DNA of 64,000 bases from Diploptera punctata (taxonomy: Eukaryota > Arthropoda > Insecta > Blattodea > Blaberidae). A program made the position numbers and the translations under genes. Under the pieces are notes generated by a model. That model did not search any database and was not told where the DNA came from. It saw nothing but the letters and a program-made list of their open reading frames with translations. The stretch covers positions 2,091,001 through 2,155,000 of the forward strand of contig JASPKZ010003844.1 of NCBI GenBank assembly GCA_030220185.1, written 5' to 3'. The first letter of the stretch is position 1. Each line of letters begins with the position of its first letter. Positions 22,996-34,429 of the stretch are shown piece after piece.

Positions 22996-23504
22996 TCTTG
23001 TTCATTTATTTTCAGTGTTTTATTTGTGCTAGGATTATTATTATTATTTCTTTCGTTTTTAAGTTAAGAGAAATTTAATCAACAGAAATGAGATTTCACT
23101 GTTTTGTAACAGGTTATAAATTGCTAAATTGCAAAAACGACATAGATATTAGGAAAGAATTTAATATAGAACAAATTGCAACTACTTGTAGTAGTAGGTA
23201 CAGAACCGGAGAGATCACATCCAACGAATGCCAAACCCGAGGATAAAAAAGCTGCAGTACTTGAAGATGTTGCATATTTTTTCCGGCAGTGTACATTCTG
23301 TATATTCACTTGTTCATTAATTAAATAATCGCCCAGAACAAGGTTGAAACCCTAATTGTTTTTTCCTAGTTTAGTTTTACATGGGAAATGATTGTAAAGA
23401 ACACGTGTAATTTTTTTCCATATGAAAATCACATTTGGAAAAAAAAAATTTACAAAGATATTCTGGACGGCTATTCAATTCTCGAACCGTTTTACAAGCA
23501 GAAG
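22996..23504. other. Unannotated stretch
   Basis: No gene or repeat recognised. Overlapping minus ORFs at 23114-23309 are not interpretable. Confidence 0.5.
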
Positions 23505-23585
23505 ATGGAACATGTAATCTTCGACAGGCCTCCAAAATATTTGACAACATTTTATCAAGTTGAGGGCGACTGATATCTCAGGTTC
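23505..23585 (+). repeat. Dispersed repeat T3, copy 1
   Basis: GAAGATGGAACATGT, AGGCCTCCAA, TTGACAACATTTTAT, then AGTTGAGGGCGACTGATATC. Related copies at 49565-49660 and 51395-51505 share the order. Function and class unknown. Confidence 0.55.
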
Positions 23586-24049
23586 AAATTATATTGTTTA
23601 ACTTCTTTAACCAATAAAATGGAGTATAGGCCCCCTATATTACTTTACAAAAATATCAAAACTAACTCATATAATGTAAGTATATTTTTATGGTTATGTT
23701 ATCTCGTTTAAGGGTGGTTAAATCTGTAACGGCAACTAAATATCGTTATGGAAAAATATTGTATATCGTCAATAAATTTCTCATTGACGTAATAAAGTTA
23801 TTATATTATATATGCTATAGTTTGAACAAGTCGGAAGACTCATGCAGCATTTTATTGGTTCATTTCAACACACACAAGATGTATTACAAGTACGTTAACT
23901 GTCCGTATTTATCTTGATAGAGATATAATGGCAATTCCATCAACATAATGTACTTTTATTAGACTATTAAACTTTTTAATGTTTTATAATTCAGAAATAT
24001 TACTACTGAGTTCTCCCTTATTTTTATATTCCCTCTTATTATATTTGTT
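23586..24049. other. Unannotated stretch
   Basis: Nothing recognised. The 75-codon ORF at 23690-23917 shows no known motif. Confidence 0.5.
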
Positions 24050-24412
24050 GTCCACCGCTGTAGTTTCGAGGTAGCGTGCTGTCTTGTCACGCAGCGGGCC
24101 CGGGTTCGATTCCCGGTCGGGACAAGTTTCCTGGGTGAGGTTTTTTCGGGGCTTTTCCTCACCTGTAAGATAAATGTCAGGACACTTTAAAGCCCAAACG
24201 GTCCCCGAACACCATCTGGCCACCATTATCATCAATATCATATTCGCCTAATTAGCTTAAGTTTAGTTTAAGGCCTCTCCTGGCGCATCATTACCAACAT
24301 CATCAACTCACATATCATCGGGGCAGCGTAACCCCGCCTTCCAGGCGCTCCAACCTCAGAAGTGGGTTACAAGTACGCCATTCCAGGAGAGAATACCAGA
24401 AATGTCGAAATG
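24050..24412 (+). mobile_element. SINE1 with module B
   Basis: tRNA-like head GTCCACCGCTG, box A-like region and box B GGTTCGATTCC (24111-24121); body with GGGTGAGGTTTTTTCGGGG, CCTCACCTGTAAG and GGTCCCCGAA; module B with CCTCTCCTGGCGCA, ATCATCGGGGCAGCGTAACC, CCCGCCTTCCAGGCG and GAAGTGGGTTACAAGTACGC. Box A and B would drive Pol III transcription. Minus-strand ORFs across it are antisense artefacts. Confidence 0.88.
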
Positions 24413-25158
24413 ACATTAAGAATAATGTGTAAAACTTATGTAATTCTCAATTATTACATTTCTTGCACACTTTCCAGAACTTGTTTATTGCCAGAACCTA
24501 GTATTTAGTGTTTAATATATTTTTTGTATTTATTTATACAGTCGGGTACAAATGAAACCTATTTTTCATTCAACCAGGGCAACACAATCTTAAAATAAGA
24601 AAATGTCAACCATAGTAAGATTCTAACATAATGAACATAATTTTTAAATCTTATAGCGTGTCGCATGGTTGTTTTCCAGAAAGTTGCTAATTCCTGAAGT
24701 AAACTGTATATCCCTTATTAAAATCCATTTAAATTCTCTGTTTTAAAATGGAGCAATTCAATATATTTTACTAAAATAATATAATCTACAGTATAAACTG
24801 TTTTGGTGGGGGTTACATACCGACGTAACAATTGGTTAATATTATATCTTTAATGTCAGTTAGGTACAGCTGAATTTGACAACTAGTCCTATCGGAATGG
24901 ACAGTTCAAATTAATTTTGCTGTCCTACATATCGCTTAATTGCAATGCAATTCTATTTTTACTATAACGTTACATAGAACAAAGTGAACTAGAATCATAA
25001 AACAAGGTAAATACCATGCTATAAATATAACTCGCATGTGGGTCAACCCATGTGAAACTGGGATCCAAAAGAAGCAACGAAATTGTTTTAAAACCGTGCG
25101 TAAAATATGGTCAAAGATAAATAGATTATACACTCATATAAGGTTTGTATTTGAATGT
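24413..25158. other. Unannotated stretch
   Basis: AT-rich; no gene or repeat seen. Confidence 0.55.
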
Positions 25159-25172
25159 ATCATTAGACTACT

Positions 25173-25471
25173 GCTGCTGAAATGAGATTCATCAGACCAA
25201 TAGCAGGATATCAAAGAACAGACAAAAAACATAACACAAAAATAAGACAACAACTAAAAATAGAGGAATTAAACTCAACAATAGAGAGATACAGTAAACT
25301 GGAAAGGACACTTGGCAAGGATGGCTGAGAATAGAATACCAAAAGCAGCATACAACTATTCACCACGAGGAAGAAGAAGTTTGGGAAGACCACGGAAAAG
25401 ATGGAAAGAGCAGCAATTTGGAGCCGGAACAGGCTAGTAAATAAGCCTAAACCGTGAAGAAGAAGAAGAAG
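25173..25471 (+). mobile_element. LINE-B 3' end with (GAA)n tail and TSD
   Basis: Perfect 14-bp duplication ATCATTAGACTACT (25159-25172 and 25472-25485). Conceptual translation shows MRFIRPIAGYQRTD-like text, ARMAENRIPKAAYNY, RGRRSLGRPRKRWKE, and a final GAEQASK region before (GAA)n. 5'-truncated. Confidence 0.88.
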
Positions 25472-25559
25472 ATCATTAGACTACTCTAAAAATACTCAAT
25501 ATTTTATTATTTTATTTCTGGTGATGGTGAAAAAGGGGTATGGTAACTTCTATCAAGGG

Positions 25560-25742
25560 GAAATAAGGAAAAGCACCCATTAGACAGGCCAAGCAAGAGA
25601 TGATAAAATAATATTAATCATGATTTGAGAGAGGTGAATTATGCAGGAAATGATTGATAAAACATAGCTCAAAATGTATGGAGATTTTATGTCTGCGCGA
25701 TCATGAATTCCGAGTTCGATAGTGCTAATGAGTTAGTTCTGA
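25560..25742 (+). mobile_element. LINE-A 3' fragment, degenerate
   Basis: Fits the end of LINE-A: CACCCATTAGACAGGCCAAG, AATCATGATTTGAGAGAGG, GTCTGCGCGATCATGAATTC, GTGCTAATGAGTTAGTT. Confidence 0.75.
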
Positions 25743-26324
25743 TGAGAGAACCAACTTGAAGAATTGGAGCTTAAAGTTTAGTTTATATTTCAACGTTGTC
25801 ATTTACAGCATAGATACACACGAACAACTACAATATTATGTGTACAATAACAATTGGCATATTTACAATTAAAATCATTAATTCAAAAGTTATTTTAAAG
25901 AGTAATAGCACTTTTCAGTAACGATTTTTATTTTGTATTTAAAAGTTTGAAGAAATAAATTACCAAATTCCTTGGATAAAATGTTAGATAACTTAGTAAC
26001 CATATAATTAGATGATTCTTCCTGTTTTATAGTTATTTGTAATCAGATGCAAACTTATATCCAGAACCAGTATAAAACTCACGAAATTCTCCGTTTCTAG
26101 TAAAATCAAGCTCGCTAGATTTTGTTGTTAATAATATGTTTTATATAAAATGCAAGTGACAGTTAACAGTCAATGCTATATACAATTTGCAAGATTATCT
26201 TAATTTCAATTTTAAAATTGTTTTTAATATTTTTTTGAGAAATAAATATATTTTTATATTTACATATACAACATAAAACGAAACCACAGGATAAATGTGT
26301 ATAAGTTATACTAAAGGATATAAT
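25743..26324. other. Unannotated AT-rich stretch
   Basis: Nothing recognised; the 89-codon minus ORF at 26163-26432 runs into the SINE4 head and is non-coding. Confidence 0.55.
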
Positions 26325-26690
26325 AGACCTCCATGGTCTAGAGGTTAGGTTCCTTGCCTCTGGTCCGGAGAATTGCGGAGTCAACCCGCCGATGTCGATG
26401 GAAATTTTAGAATGAAAAAATCCAAAGGACAAGTCCTCCGACAGGAACTTCCTGAGTCTGAAGATTTTAGGGTTAGTAAAAGGATCTCATGTCGAAATTA
26501 GAGCCTTTGAGCAACGTTTAATTGGCATTTCCCATCCAAGTAATACTTTTTAAGTAGTTGCCTACTAGATGTCTCTTTGGGACGATGAACTAATAATTTG
26601 TCATCCTTGACATCCTTGGGAAATAAGCATAACCGAATTATCTCGGTTCAAACAACCCGTCAAGAGAGCACACTTGTTCCACGTGCGGTG
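26325..26690 (+). mobile_element. SINE4 copy, diverged
   Basis: tRNA-like head CCATGGTCTAGAGGTTAGG, CTTGCCTCTGGTCC, decayed box B, then AAAATCC, GACAAGTCCTCCGACAGG, GAGTCTGAAGATTTT and CTACTAGATGTC. These match the better copy at 34430-34715. Confidence 0.75.
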
Positions 26691-26913
26691 TATGGGGAAA
26701 GTTAGGCAGAAAACAATAAATAGCAATTAAATATTTAGTGTGCAATAAATATCTTAACTGTGAATTAGGAAAACAGGTATGGCCAATATTTTATTTCTTG
26801 TTTCCACTTGCGAGCAACATCCTCGGTAACATCAGGGAGTCTGCCGAAGTATTTTATGCTTCCGATTAGCAACCGTCGCTGAGGAGAATGCTTCAGAAAT
26901 CATCATCATACCA

Positions 26914-26952
26914 CTGAGGAAGTCTCCCGCTGAAGGATACGAAATATATATC
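26914..26952 (+). ncRNA. Hammerhead-like core, family 2
   Basis: CTGAGGA (26914-26920), stem GTCTCC / GGATAC with loop CGCTGAA (5 of 6 pairs), GAAAT (26941-26945), then ATATATC. AU-AUAU-AU can close a short stem III before C. Upstream ATACCA and downstream TGTAT can pair as stem I with one bulge. Isolated in AT-rich DNA; host element borders not found. Confidence 0.4.
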
Positions 26953-27168
26953 TGTATTTCAAGGAAATACCAAGCATAGCAAATAAACCTAAAAAAACGT
27001 ATGTACTGTCTACCGACAATTAAAGTCTACTTTCGACTAAAGTATATAATACCGGATTTCCGTTTAGTTTTTTTTAAGGCAGTTTCCACATGAAAGGTTC
27101 CATAAAAATGTTGACACAACAAATATGTACAAATTAGTAGACTTTAATGTGAGTCTTACATACAAATA

Positions 27169-27443
27169 GTCCACCGCTGTGGTCTCGAGGTGGCGTGCTG
27201 TCTTGTCACGCAGCGGGCCCGGGTTCGATCCCCGATCGGGGCAGTTTTTCTGGGTGAGGTTTTTATCGGGTTTTTTCCTCACCTGTAAGACAAATGTCAG
27301 GAAAAATTTAAGGCCCAAACGGTCCCCGAAATCATATGCCCATTATCATCAGTTTCCCTAGTAAAGCTGCAAGCATAGCATGAAAATGCTATGATTGCAG
27401 TGAAAGACCTGCCTTCGGGCAGAATTGCTATGGGTGGATGGAT
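27169..27443 (+). mobile_element. SINE1 with module A, TSD-flanked
   Basis: Head with box B GGTTCGATCCC, standard body, then module A (CCCTAGTAAAGCTGC, GCATAGCATGAAAATGCTAT, GACCTGCCTTCGGGCAG) and a (GGAT)n end. ATACAAATA occurs at 27160-27168 and 27444-27452, a 9-bp TSD. Confidence 0.9.
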
Positions 27444-27667
27444 ATACAAATATATTAACGAAAAAATTGTATTATTGAAAAATAAAAAAAAAACATCCGT
27501 CTATATTTGAAAATAGTATTTTAGCACAAAAATCATCAAATCCAGACATTAAATATTGTAGCTGTAATTTTAACTTCGACAACCATTTGAATGTGTAATA
27601 GTTATATTCGTGGAATAATTTTATTTAACTTTCATAAAATATAATTATTTATTGTGAATTATAATTT

Positions 27668-27881
27668 GATCTTCATCATCATCCTTCACGGATTAGGTCT
27701 TTGTCTGTTCCGATCTCACATCTGTTCAACCCAGCGCTTTCTTGGTCTTCCCACCGATCTTCGTCCTCCAGGATTATACATCTGTACCATTTTTGGTATC
27801 CTATCATCTGTCATTCTTTGCAAATGTTCTATCCAATTTTTCCAGTATTCCTCTATTTGTTGAAGAAGTGGTTGTACTTTT
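27668..27881 (-). mobile_element. LINE-B 3' end with TSD
   Basis: Minus strand: a GGRRSVGRPRKRW-like box, GLNR-type ending and (GAT)n tail. Flanked by GAATTAtAATTT (27656-27667) and GAATTAcAATTT (27882-27893). The three plus-strand ORFs here are antisense. Confidence 0.78.
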
Positions 27882-27893
27882 GAATTACAATTT

Positions 27894-28550
27894 TATTATT
27901 AAATTTAGTATGTTCCAAATTCTTGATAACTTCTATTGGAGTATTTTAATGCAATTTTAAAAACTTACTTTACTGTAAACTATGTATGACACTTTTTTAA
28001 AAGATTTCTTACAGTTATAACTGAAGAATTAAATTTGATTATATGAATGTAATCAGTATGCTCCCCGTGTATAATTCAACTTCAATAGAATTAAATTTTC
28101 ATAAGTCGTCTTCATTTCTGTTTCTTGGAAAGGGTTAATAATATTCGAAACGTTCAGACCGAGCTGCTGTAGTTTAAAACTTCCATAACTTTAGAGTTCT
28201 AATCAAAGTGTATAAAATATACAGTGAGGATAAAGTTCAAGATAGAATAAGACTCAGAGCTAATATTAAATGCAACAAATGTAGGTGATAGCCAACAGCG
28301 TTTAAATTGAAACTAAGAGGTCAAAACCCCGGTAAGTACAAAAATTCATACTTTTTTCTAAGAATGCTACATATTCTCGCTTTATCGAACTATGGTTTGT
28401 AAATTAGAAGCAGATTTGAGACGGAAAAGTTAATCTAAGATAAATAGAAATATTAAAATGGAATAACTTTTTTTTAACAATTCGATTTATAAATAAAACG
28501 GATCCCTTTAAGTTTCAAATATATGTTTCTGAATTGGTAAGTAAAAATAC
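27894..28550. other. Unannotated stretch
   Basis: AT-rich; no gene or repeat seen. Confidence 0.55.
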
Positions 28551-28552
28551 AC

Positions 28553-29541
28553 AATGGTTTAAAGCAAGGAGATGCACTATCTCCTCTACTATTCAGTTTT
28601 GTATCAGAGCATGCCATCAAAACTTTGGAGAATGAAGAAGGCCTACATTCCCTACAACTCAATGTTATTAATAGGTTGTTGGTTTATGCTGATGGTGACC
28701 CGTATAGTATTTTAGGACGCGAATAATTAGCCTCGAGATACTGACCGGTACCAACCAATCGCCACACTCTAGTTTGAGTAAACACTAATGAAATGTGGAT
28801 CCTGCCAAAGGCAATATCCATAAATCAAATTTAAATATACTGTTCACACATAGAAATGCGTATAATGTATAATGGAAATGAACAACTATGAAGGAAATTT
28901 TGAAGAAGTGGCTGATTTGAAGTATCTAGAAACAATTATTATAAATAGGAATGAGATGCACAAAGAAATTAAACATAGGCCCAATTCTGGAAATGTATGC
29001 TATTATGCATTACAGGGATTCTTGTACCAACTCCTTTCAAAAAATGCTAAACTGAAAATATATAAAACAATATTTCTCTCAGTTATATTATATGGATGCG
29101 AAACATGGACTCTTACTTTAAGAGAAGAAAGAAGATTACGAGTATTTGAGAATAAAGTTATTAGGAAAATTTTTGGGTCAAAAAGAGGTGAACAGACGGG
29201 TGAATGGAGAAAACTACATAATAGTGAGCTACTTGATATGTATACGACGCCAGATATAATAAGAACAGTTAAGTATCATAGACTGCGATGGGCAGGACAT
29301 GTGGCACGTATGGGGGATGAAAGAGGCGTATGGAGGCTTCTTGTAGGAAAGCCAGAGGGAAAACGTCCATTTGCTAGACCAAGAATGAGATGGGAGAATA
29401 ACATTATCCGTGATTTGAGGGAAGTAAATTACACAGGGAATGAACTGGAAAACATTAGTTCAGGATAGAGATGTATATAGAGATTATGTTCGCGCGGCCA
29501 TGAATCTATGGGTTCGATAGAGCCAGTGAGTTAGTTAGTTA
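28553..29541 (+). mobile_element. LINE-A, RT tail plus C-terminal domain
   Basis: 28553-28700 encodes RT text around GLKQGDALSPLLFSFV and LLVYADGD, where the YADD box has lost its second D. About 70 bp of unrelated sequence replaces the next RT part. 28872-29468 then encodes MNNYEGNFEEVADLKYLETI, YGCETWTLTLREERRLRVFE, RLRWAGHVARMGDERG and ARPRMRWENNI. A frameshift precedes the normal end, and the (TTAG)n tail follows at 29527-29545. Confidence 0.92.
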
Positions 29542-29545
29542 GTTT

Positions 29546-29605
29546 GTTAATCAACAATAACTCGCATCACCGTGGTCCCTAGTTCGATTCTGAACTATGC
29601 GAAAG
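29546..29605 (+). repeat. Possible tRNA-derived head
   Basis: CACCGTGGTCCCTAG followed by box-B-like AGTTCGATTCT. No body match found. Confidence 0.35.
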
Positions 29606-29898
29606 AAAATTTTATTTTTGTACAGTGTATGATATGCAAATCATTCGTGACATTATTAAGTCCAGATATTAAGAATCAACTTGATATAAAAAATATCGAA
29701 ATACAGTTCCCAAAACTGTAATTAGTGTCGATGAATTGAATCACGCTCGTCACATGATTCCATTTAAGTTATGAAGCTGTTACTTTAATCAGCTATTAAA
29801 TGCATATTCAGAACAGGATAATGAAGAGGATGTTTTATAGAAGTAGAAATGTTAGTCAAATAGTCAAATAGCCAAGCGTACTAGAGATTTAAATGGGA

Positions 29899-29955
<57 letters not shown>

Positions 29956-30096
29956 ATCAGGTTCATATAGGATCCCAACAAAGGGGGAACACAAATTGAT
30001 GAACGAGATACGTCGGTTTGTTAGTACGATTTGAAAAAAGGGACTCTTTGAAATTAATGAAAAGAATCCATAATTATTCTAACCTATAACATATAT
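29606..30096. other. Unannotated with (TA)n at 29902-29952
   Basis: Nothing recognised besides the microsatellite. Confidence 0.6.
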
Positions 30097-30388
30097 CCAC
30101 CGCTGTGGTCTCGAGGTAGCGTGCTGCCTTGTCACGCAGTGGGCCGGGTTCAATTCCCCGTCGGGACAGGCTCCTGGGTGAGGTTTCTCGGGGTTTTACC
30201 TCACCTGTAAGACAGATGTCAGGAAGCTTAGGGCCCAACGGTCCCCGAAAATCATCCTTATCATTATCATCATCATCCTTCACCGGTGTGAAGCAACGTG
30301 AAGCTACCACACCTATAATTCCCTAGTAAAGCTGCAAAGCGTAGCATTAAAATGCTATGATTGCAGTGAAAGACCTGCCCTCAGGCAG

Positions 30389-30393
<5 letters not shown>
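30097..30393 (+). mobile_element. SINE1 with module A
   Basis: Head TCCACCGCTGTGGTCTCG, box B GGTTCAATTCC, body, CATCATCATCCTTCACCGG, then module A ending GCAGAATTA. It abuts a (TA)n run and a Helitron 5' part. Confidence 0.88.
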
Positions 30394-30422
<29 letters not shown>

Positions 30423-30550
30423 GAATGTTTGTTTGTTCGTACTTTATGCGCGGCCATACCGTTGGTCCGATTGTAATGGTTTTTTTTTGCAAAATGTTAA
30501 GGACATTCCCGGGATGAATATAGGCTATTAGAGAGTTGAGATAATAAACT
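30394..30550 (+). mobile_element. Helitron 5' part, split by LINE-A
   Basis: (TA)n, then GAATGTTTGTTTGTTCG, CTTTATGCGCGGCCATACCG, GCAAAATGTTAAGGACATTC, CCCGGGATGAA: same as the start of the complete Helitron at 38799. It resumes at 31963. Confidence 0.85.
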
Positions 30551-31962
30551 TCTTACTTACTTACTCAATGACACTATCGAACCCGTAGGTTCATGGCCGC
30601 GCGGACACAAGCTCTCCATACATCCCTATCCTGAGCTAATGCGTTCCAATCATTCCCTGTATAATCTACTTCCCTCAAATCATAGTTATTGTTATTCTCC
30701 CACCTCATTCTTGGTCTACCAACTGGGCGTTTTCCCTCTGGCTTTTCTACAAGAAGCTTCCATGCAAGTATTTCATTCCCCATACGTGCAACATGTTCTG
30801 CCCATCGTAGCCTACGAGACTTAACTGTTCTTATTATATCTGGCTTCCTATAAAGACCATGTAGTTCATTGTTATGTAGCCTTCTCCATTCACCTGTTTG
30901 TTCATCTCTCTTTGCTCCAAAAATTTTCCTAAGTACTTTATTCTCAAATACCCGCAATCTCCTCTCCTCCCTTAAAGTAAGAGTCCATGTTTCGCACCCA
31001 TATAATATAACTGGTAGAATAATAGTTTTATACAATTTCAGTTTAAGGTTTTTTGAAAGGAGTTGGGACATCAAGAGTCTCTGCAATGCATAATAGCACG
31101 CATTTCCAGAATTAAGCATATGTTTAATTTCTTTGTGCATCTCATTCCTATTTGTGATTATTGTTCCTAGGTATTTGAATTCAGCCACTTCCTCAAAATT
31201 TCCCTCATTTGTCATTAGCTGTCCATTTCCATTATAATGAATTTCTACGTGTGGCCATATATTTAGTTGTATTGATATTTACTTCCAGTCCTAATTCCTT
31301 AGTGTTACTCAATAGTGTGTGCGTGTTGTCCTTTAATATCTCCTCGCTATCGGCCAACAATACTACATCATCAGCATAAACTAACAGCTTATTAATACCA
31401 TTCAGTTGTAAGATTTCCTCATTCTCTAAGGATTTAATGGCATGCTCTAGTACAAAATTAAATAGTAGAGGAGATAGTGCATCTCCTTGCTTCAACCCAT
31501 TCTGAATTTCAAAAGTGTCCGAAAACTTTTTGCCTACACGCACCCTACTCTTTGTGCCATTTAGACACATTGGTATAAGTCTAACTAACTTTTTATGAAT
31601 TCCGAACTCCAGCAGGATACTATATAACTTCTCCCTCTTAATTGAATCATATGCTTTTTTGAAGTCTACATACAGTTGATGTACAGTACCATTATATTCC
31701 CATTTCTTTTCTAAAATCTGTCTTATACTAAAAATCTGATCTGTTGTAGACCTGTTTCTTCTAAATGCACATTGATGATCTCCTAGAATGTCATCAATAT
31801 AGGGAGTAAGTCTGCTTACTAATATATTTGTTAGAATTTTGTACGAAGTTGAAAGTAATGAGATGCCCTGTAGTTGTTGCAATCAGTTTTATCTCCTTTC
31901 TTATAAATTGGTACGATAATTGATTCCTTCCATTCATCTGGAAGAGCTTCTTTTTCCCTTAA
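30551..31962 (-). mobile_element. LINE-A, best copy: RT and C-terminal domain
   Basis: Minus-strand order: LPDEWKESIIVPIYKKGDKT (near 31940), CNNYR, GISLLSTSYKILTNILVSRL, QCAFRRNRSTTDQIF, VDFKKAYDSIKR, GLKQGDALSPLLFNFVLEHA, LLVYADDVVLLA (catalytic DD kept, about 31370), LGLEVNINTTKYM, then in a second frame FKYLGTIIT, YGCETWTLTLREERRLRVFE, RRLRWAEHVARM, GRPRMRWENN and NLRVR. One frame change separates the two ORFs near 31220, and another lies near 31860. The endonuclease is absent. It sits inside a Helitron whose halves flank it. Confidence 0.93.
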
Positions 31963-32130
31963 ATACACCCTTTGTAGTGAAAAACGAGGAAAAAGTCCAT
32001 TTTTTACCCTTAAATGGCTTACGCTGCCTAAACCATAATAAATACACAAACTTAATGTACACAGAATTTAATATCTCAAAAAATCCACAAAAAGTCCGCG
32101 ACAGCATATGTCTACCTTTTGCAGATAACC
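31963..32130 (+). mobile_element. Helitron continuation after LINE-A insertion
   Basis: CCCTTTGTAGTGAAAAACG, CTTAAATGGCTTACGCTGCC, TTAATGTACACAGAATTTAA and CCGCGACAGCATATG match 38955-39130. It is cut off at about 32130 by a SINE2 fragment. Confidence 0.85.
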
Positions 32131-32133
32131 TTC

Positions 32134-32335
32134 TGCTAGGACCATGATCCTGGGTTCGACTCGGCCTCTAAGCGAAATGAGTACCAGTCCCTTGATCTGG
32201 GGTAAAGGCAGCCATCACGCAGGGCTGGCATCAAGTGATCATTGTCTAGAGAAAAGCGGGAACCTTAACCTCCTACTACCCCAAGGGTCTCTTATGGCCT
32301 GTAGTGAGATCACTTTACTACCTTTATTAAATGTA
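32134..32335 (+). mobile_element. SINE2, 5'-truncated
   Basis: Starts in the middle of SINE2 (GGACCATGATCCTGGG) and runs through GTACCAGTCCCTTGATCTGG, CACGCAGGGCTGGC and CTACTACCCCAAGGG to a TTTACTACCTTT tail. Confidence 0.85.
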
Positions 32336-32454
32336 GACGTTTTAAAACGTTAGATCACATCAAGTAGTCTTTATTTACTATAGTATTTTTCGTGAATTTT
32401 CTGAAATAGTTTATTGGTTTGTTTTGAAGTTTACTGTGAAATAGTGATTGTAAT
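32336..32454. other. Short unannotated gap
   Basis: AT-rich, nothing recognised. Confidence 0.5.
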
Positions 32455-32600
32455 GAAATGTGTTCCTGGTAATGGAATTCCATCCCAGTGTTTACCTTAG
32501 TGCACAATGAAAACCAGAAGGAAACCTCAGTCAGATTGGACAGTACCAGAGTTCGAATCCGGAACCTCCCAAATACGGTACAAAATGCTATGGCTTGATT
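32455..32600 (-). mobile_element. SINE6 copy 1
   Basis: Minus strand: box B-like GGATTCGAACTCTGG, ACTGAGGTTTCCTTCTGG, CACTAAGGTAAACACTGGG, ATGGAATTCCATTACCAGG. Two more copies (32770-32900 and 55055-55165) share this order. The 125-codon ORF across it has no host-gene character. Confidence 0.6.
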
Positions 32601-32769
32601 CATCTTGCTGCGTTCACATTTCTTATTTTCTGTAGAAAATGAACTTTTTGTATGATGAATTGTTAACTCAGAATGGATTTTTATATTTCGTTTTTTTATT
32701 ATTTTTAATTTTAGGACCCTTAATTCAACCAATAATTATCCTTACACGTGTGAAAGTCAAACCACTGTG

Positions 32770-32900
32770 AAAATCTTAGGAGATATATTCATGAGGTTCA
32801 GAGTTCAAACCCCGATACTGACCAACCTGAGGTTTTTCTTGATTTCCAGAATCATCAAAAGAAGTGCAGGATTGGAATTTATTACCTGAACCATTTGATT
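32770..32900 (+). mobile_element. SINE6 copy 2
   Basis: Box B-like GAGTTCAAACCCCG, ACCTGAGGTTTTTCTTG, AGTGCAGGATTGGAATTTAT. Confidence 0.6.
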
Positions 32901-33188
32901 ATATCTACCATTTAAATAAAATGTTTAAAGTTTAAATGTAATTAGTGATCTTCACAGAACACCTGGTTAACGCAACAATATAAATTCGCAATCTATAGAT
33001 AAAACTGTAAAATTCCTAACTAATATATCTCTAGATGTTAAAGAGTTTCAAAACAAATATTAAATATAAACATAAAAGTAAAGTTCGAGTAGTTCTGAAA
33101 TTTGAATTTTTTATTGTGTTCTCGGTTCGAATATTTCTAAAACATTTGCTCTCAATATGGATATATTTTAATTACATATTAAGTAGAT
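32901..33188. other. Unannotated gap
   Basis: AT-rich, nothing recognised. Confidence 0.5.
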
Positions 33189-33203
33189 AATATTTGGCCT
33201 TCA

Positions 33204-33575
33204 GTCCACCGCTGTGGTCTCGAATTAGCGTGCTGCCTTGTCACGCAGCGGGCCCGGGTTCGATCCCCGGTCGGGACAGTTTTTCTGGGTGAGGTTTTTA
33301 TCGGGGTTTTTCCTCACCTGTAAGATAAATGTTAGGAAAGCTTTAAGTCCCTATCGCTCCCCGAAATCATATGTCCATCGCAATCATCATCATTTATATT
33401 CTTCTTAGATTAAGATTAGGGACTCTCCTGGCGCACCACTATCATCGTCATCATATCATCGGGGCAACATAACCCCGCCTTCCAGGCGCACCAACCTCAG
33501 AAGTGGGTTACAAGTACGCCATGTCAGGAGAGAACGCCAGGAATGTCGAAAAACAACCTGGGACATTTGTAAAAA
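33204..33575 (+). mobile_element. SINE1 with module B, TSD-flanked
   Basis: Complete copy bounded by a perfect 15-bp duplication, AATATTTGGCCTTCA (33189-33203, 33576-33590). Head with box B GGTTCGATCCC, body, module B (ACTCTCCTGGCGCACC, ATCATCGGGGCAACATAACC, GTGGGTTACAAGTACGCC) and an A-rich end. This defines the true element borders: GTCCACCGCTG start, about 372 bp. Confidence 0.93.
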
Positions 33576-33764
33576 AATATTTGGCCTTCATTGTTAAATG
33601 TCAAATTTTAATTACAACATCGAAATATATAGCGTTACAATCATAGAGTACAAATTCTCATTAACAAACGATTTCTTGTTATAGAAGCCGTCAGAAGGAA
33701 ATGCGAGCGACGTTCCGCTGCATCTTACGATAGAGAACTGTATATGAGGAAAGGCAAAAATTGA

Positions 33765-33850
33765 TGGTTGCATTGGCAGCCTGAGTAGCAAAATTGGTAA
33801 TGCACTAATGTATGAAGTTAGAGGTATCGGATTCAAATTCTGGTTCAAGC
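33765..33850 (+). repeat. Possible tRNA-like SINE head
   Basis: GGCAGCCTGAGTAGC, AAAATTGGTAATGC and a box-B-like GGATTCAAATTC; followed by AT-rich sequence and (TA)n at 33881-33920. Confidence 0.4.
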
Positions 33851-33878
33851 GTTAATGTTTCTTTTCATTTAATGTAGC

Positions 33879-33920
<42 letters not shown>

Positions 33921-33923
<3 letters not shown>

Positions 33924-34429
33924 ATAGGCATGACTTATGTTCAGCCTATAGGTATAAACATAAATATATTACACTCCATATGACCAAAAACGTTGCAGTG
34001 TCTCAAATTTAAACTGAATTAAAAAGGACTAAGAGAGGCTTATATTTTATAACTTTGTGAATTATCCATGAAGGATACAGACGTGTTTATTTGTGGAACT
34101 TAAAGTAAATTACTTACAGTCTTCGCTCTAACGGATGTGGGATAAATTAGTGAATTTGCATTTAAGTTCCTCGCCAAGTTGCAACCAGTGACTCCATCCT
34201 CCTACATCTACCTAGAAACTAAAGTGAGACAAACTTGGAAACGCCTACCATAAAGGAGAAAACTTTATTTTTTTCAGACAAATTTGCATAACGGAGAAAA
34301 AAATTATACTAATCCAGATTGTGAGTATGAATGACATAAAAGTTGTAATTTACATCATGATACATAATTTTTTTCAGGAGATTTAATTTGATTTTACCTA
34401 TCAATGTTTGCTTATGTATAAATTTAATT
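33921..34429. other. Unannotated stretch
   Basis: No gene or repeat recognised. Confidence 0.55.

Noticed and set aside
24100..24121. Possible functional tRNA genes at SINE heads (24050, 33204, 34430, 48738, 54087)
   Set aside because: Box A and B are present, but acceptor and anticodon arms do not fold properly and each continues into a shared SINE body.
28140..28165. CGAAACGTTCAG as another hammerhead-like end
   Set aside because: No CTGANGA box or hairpin upstream.
32355..32732. 125-codon minus ORF
   Set aside because: It spans a SINE6 copy and AT-rich DNA; no protein motif.
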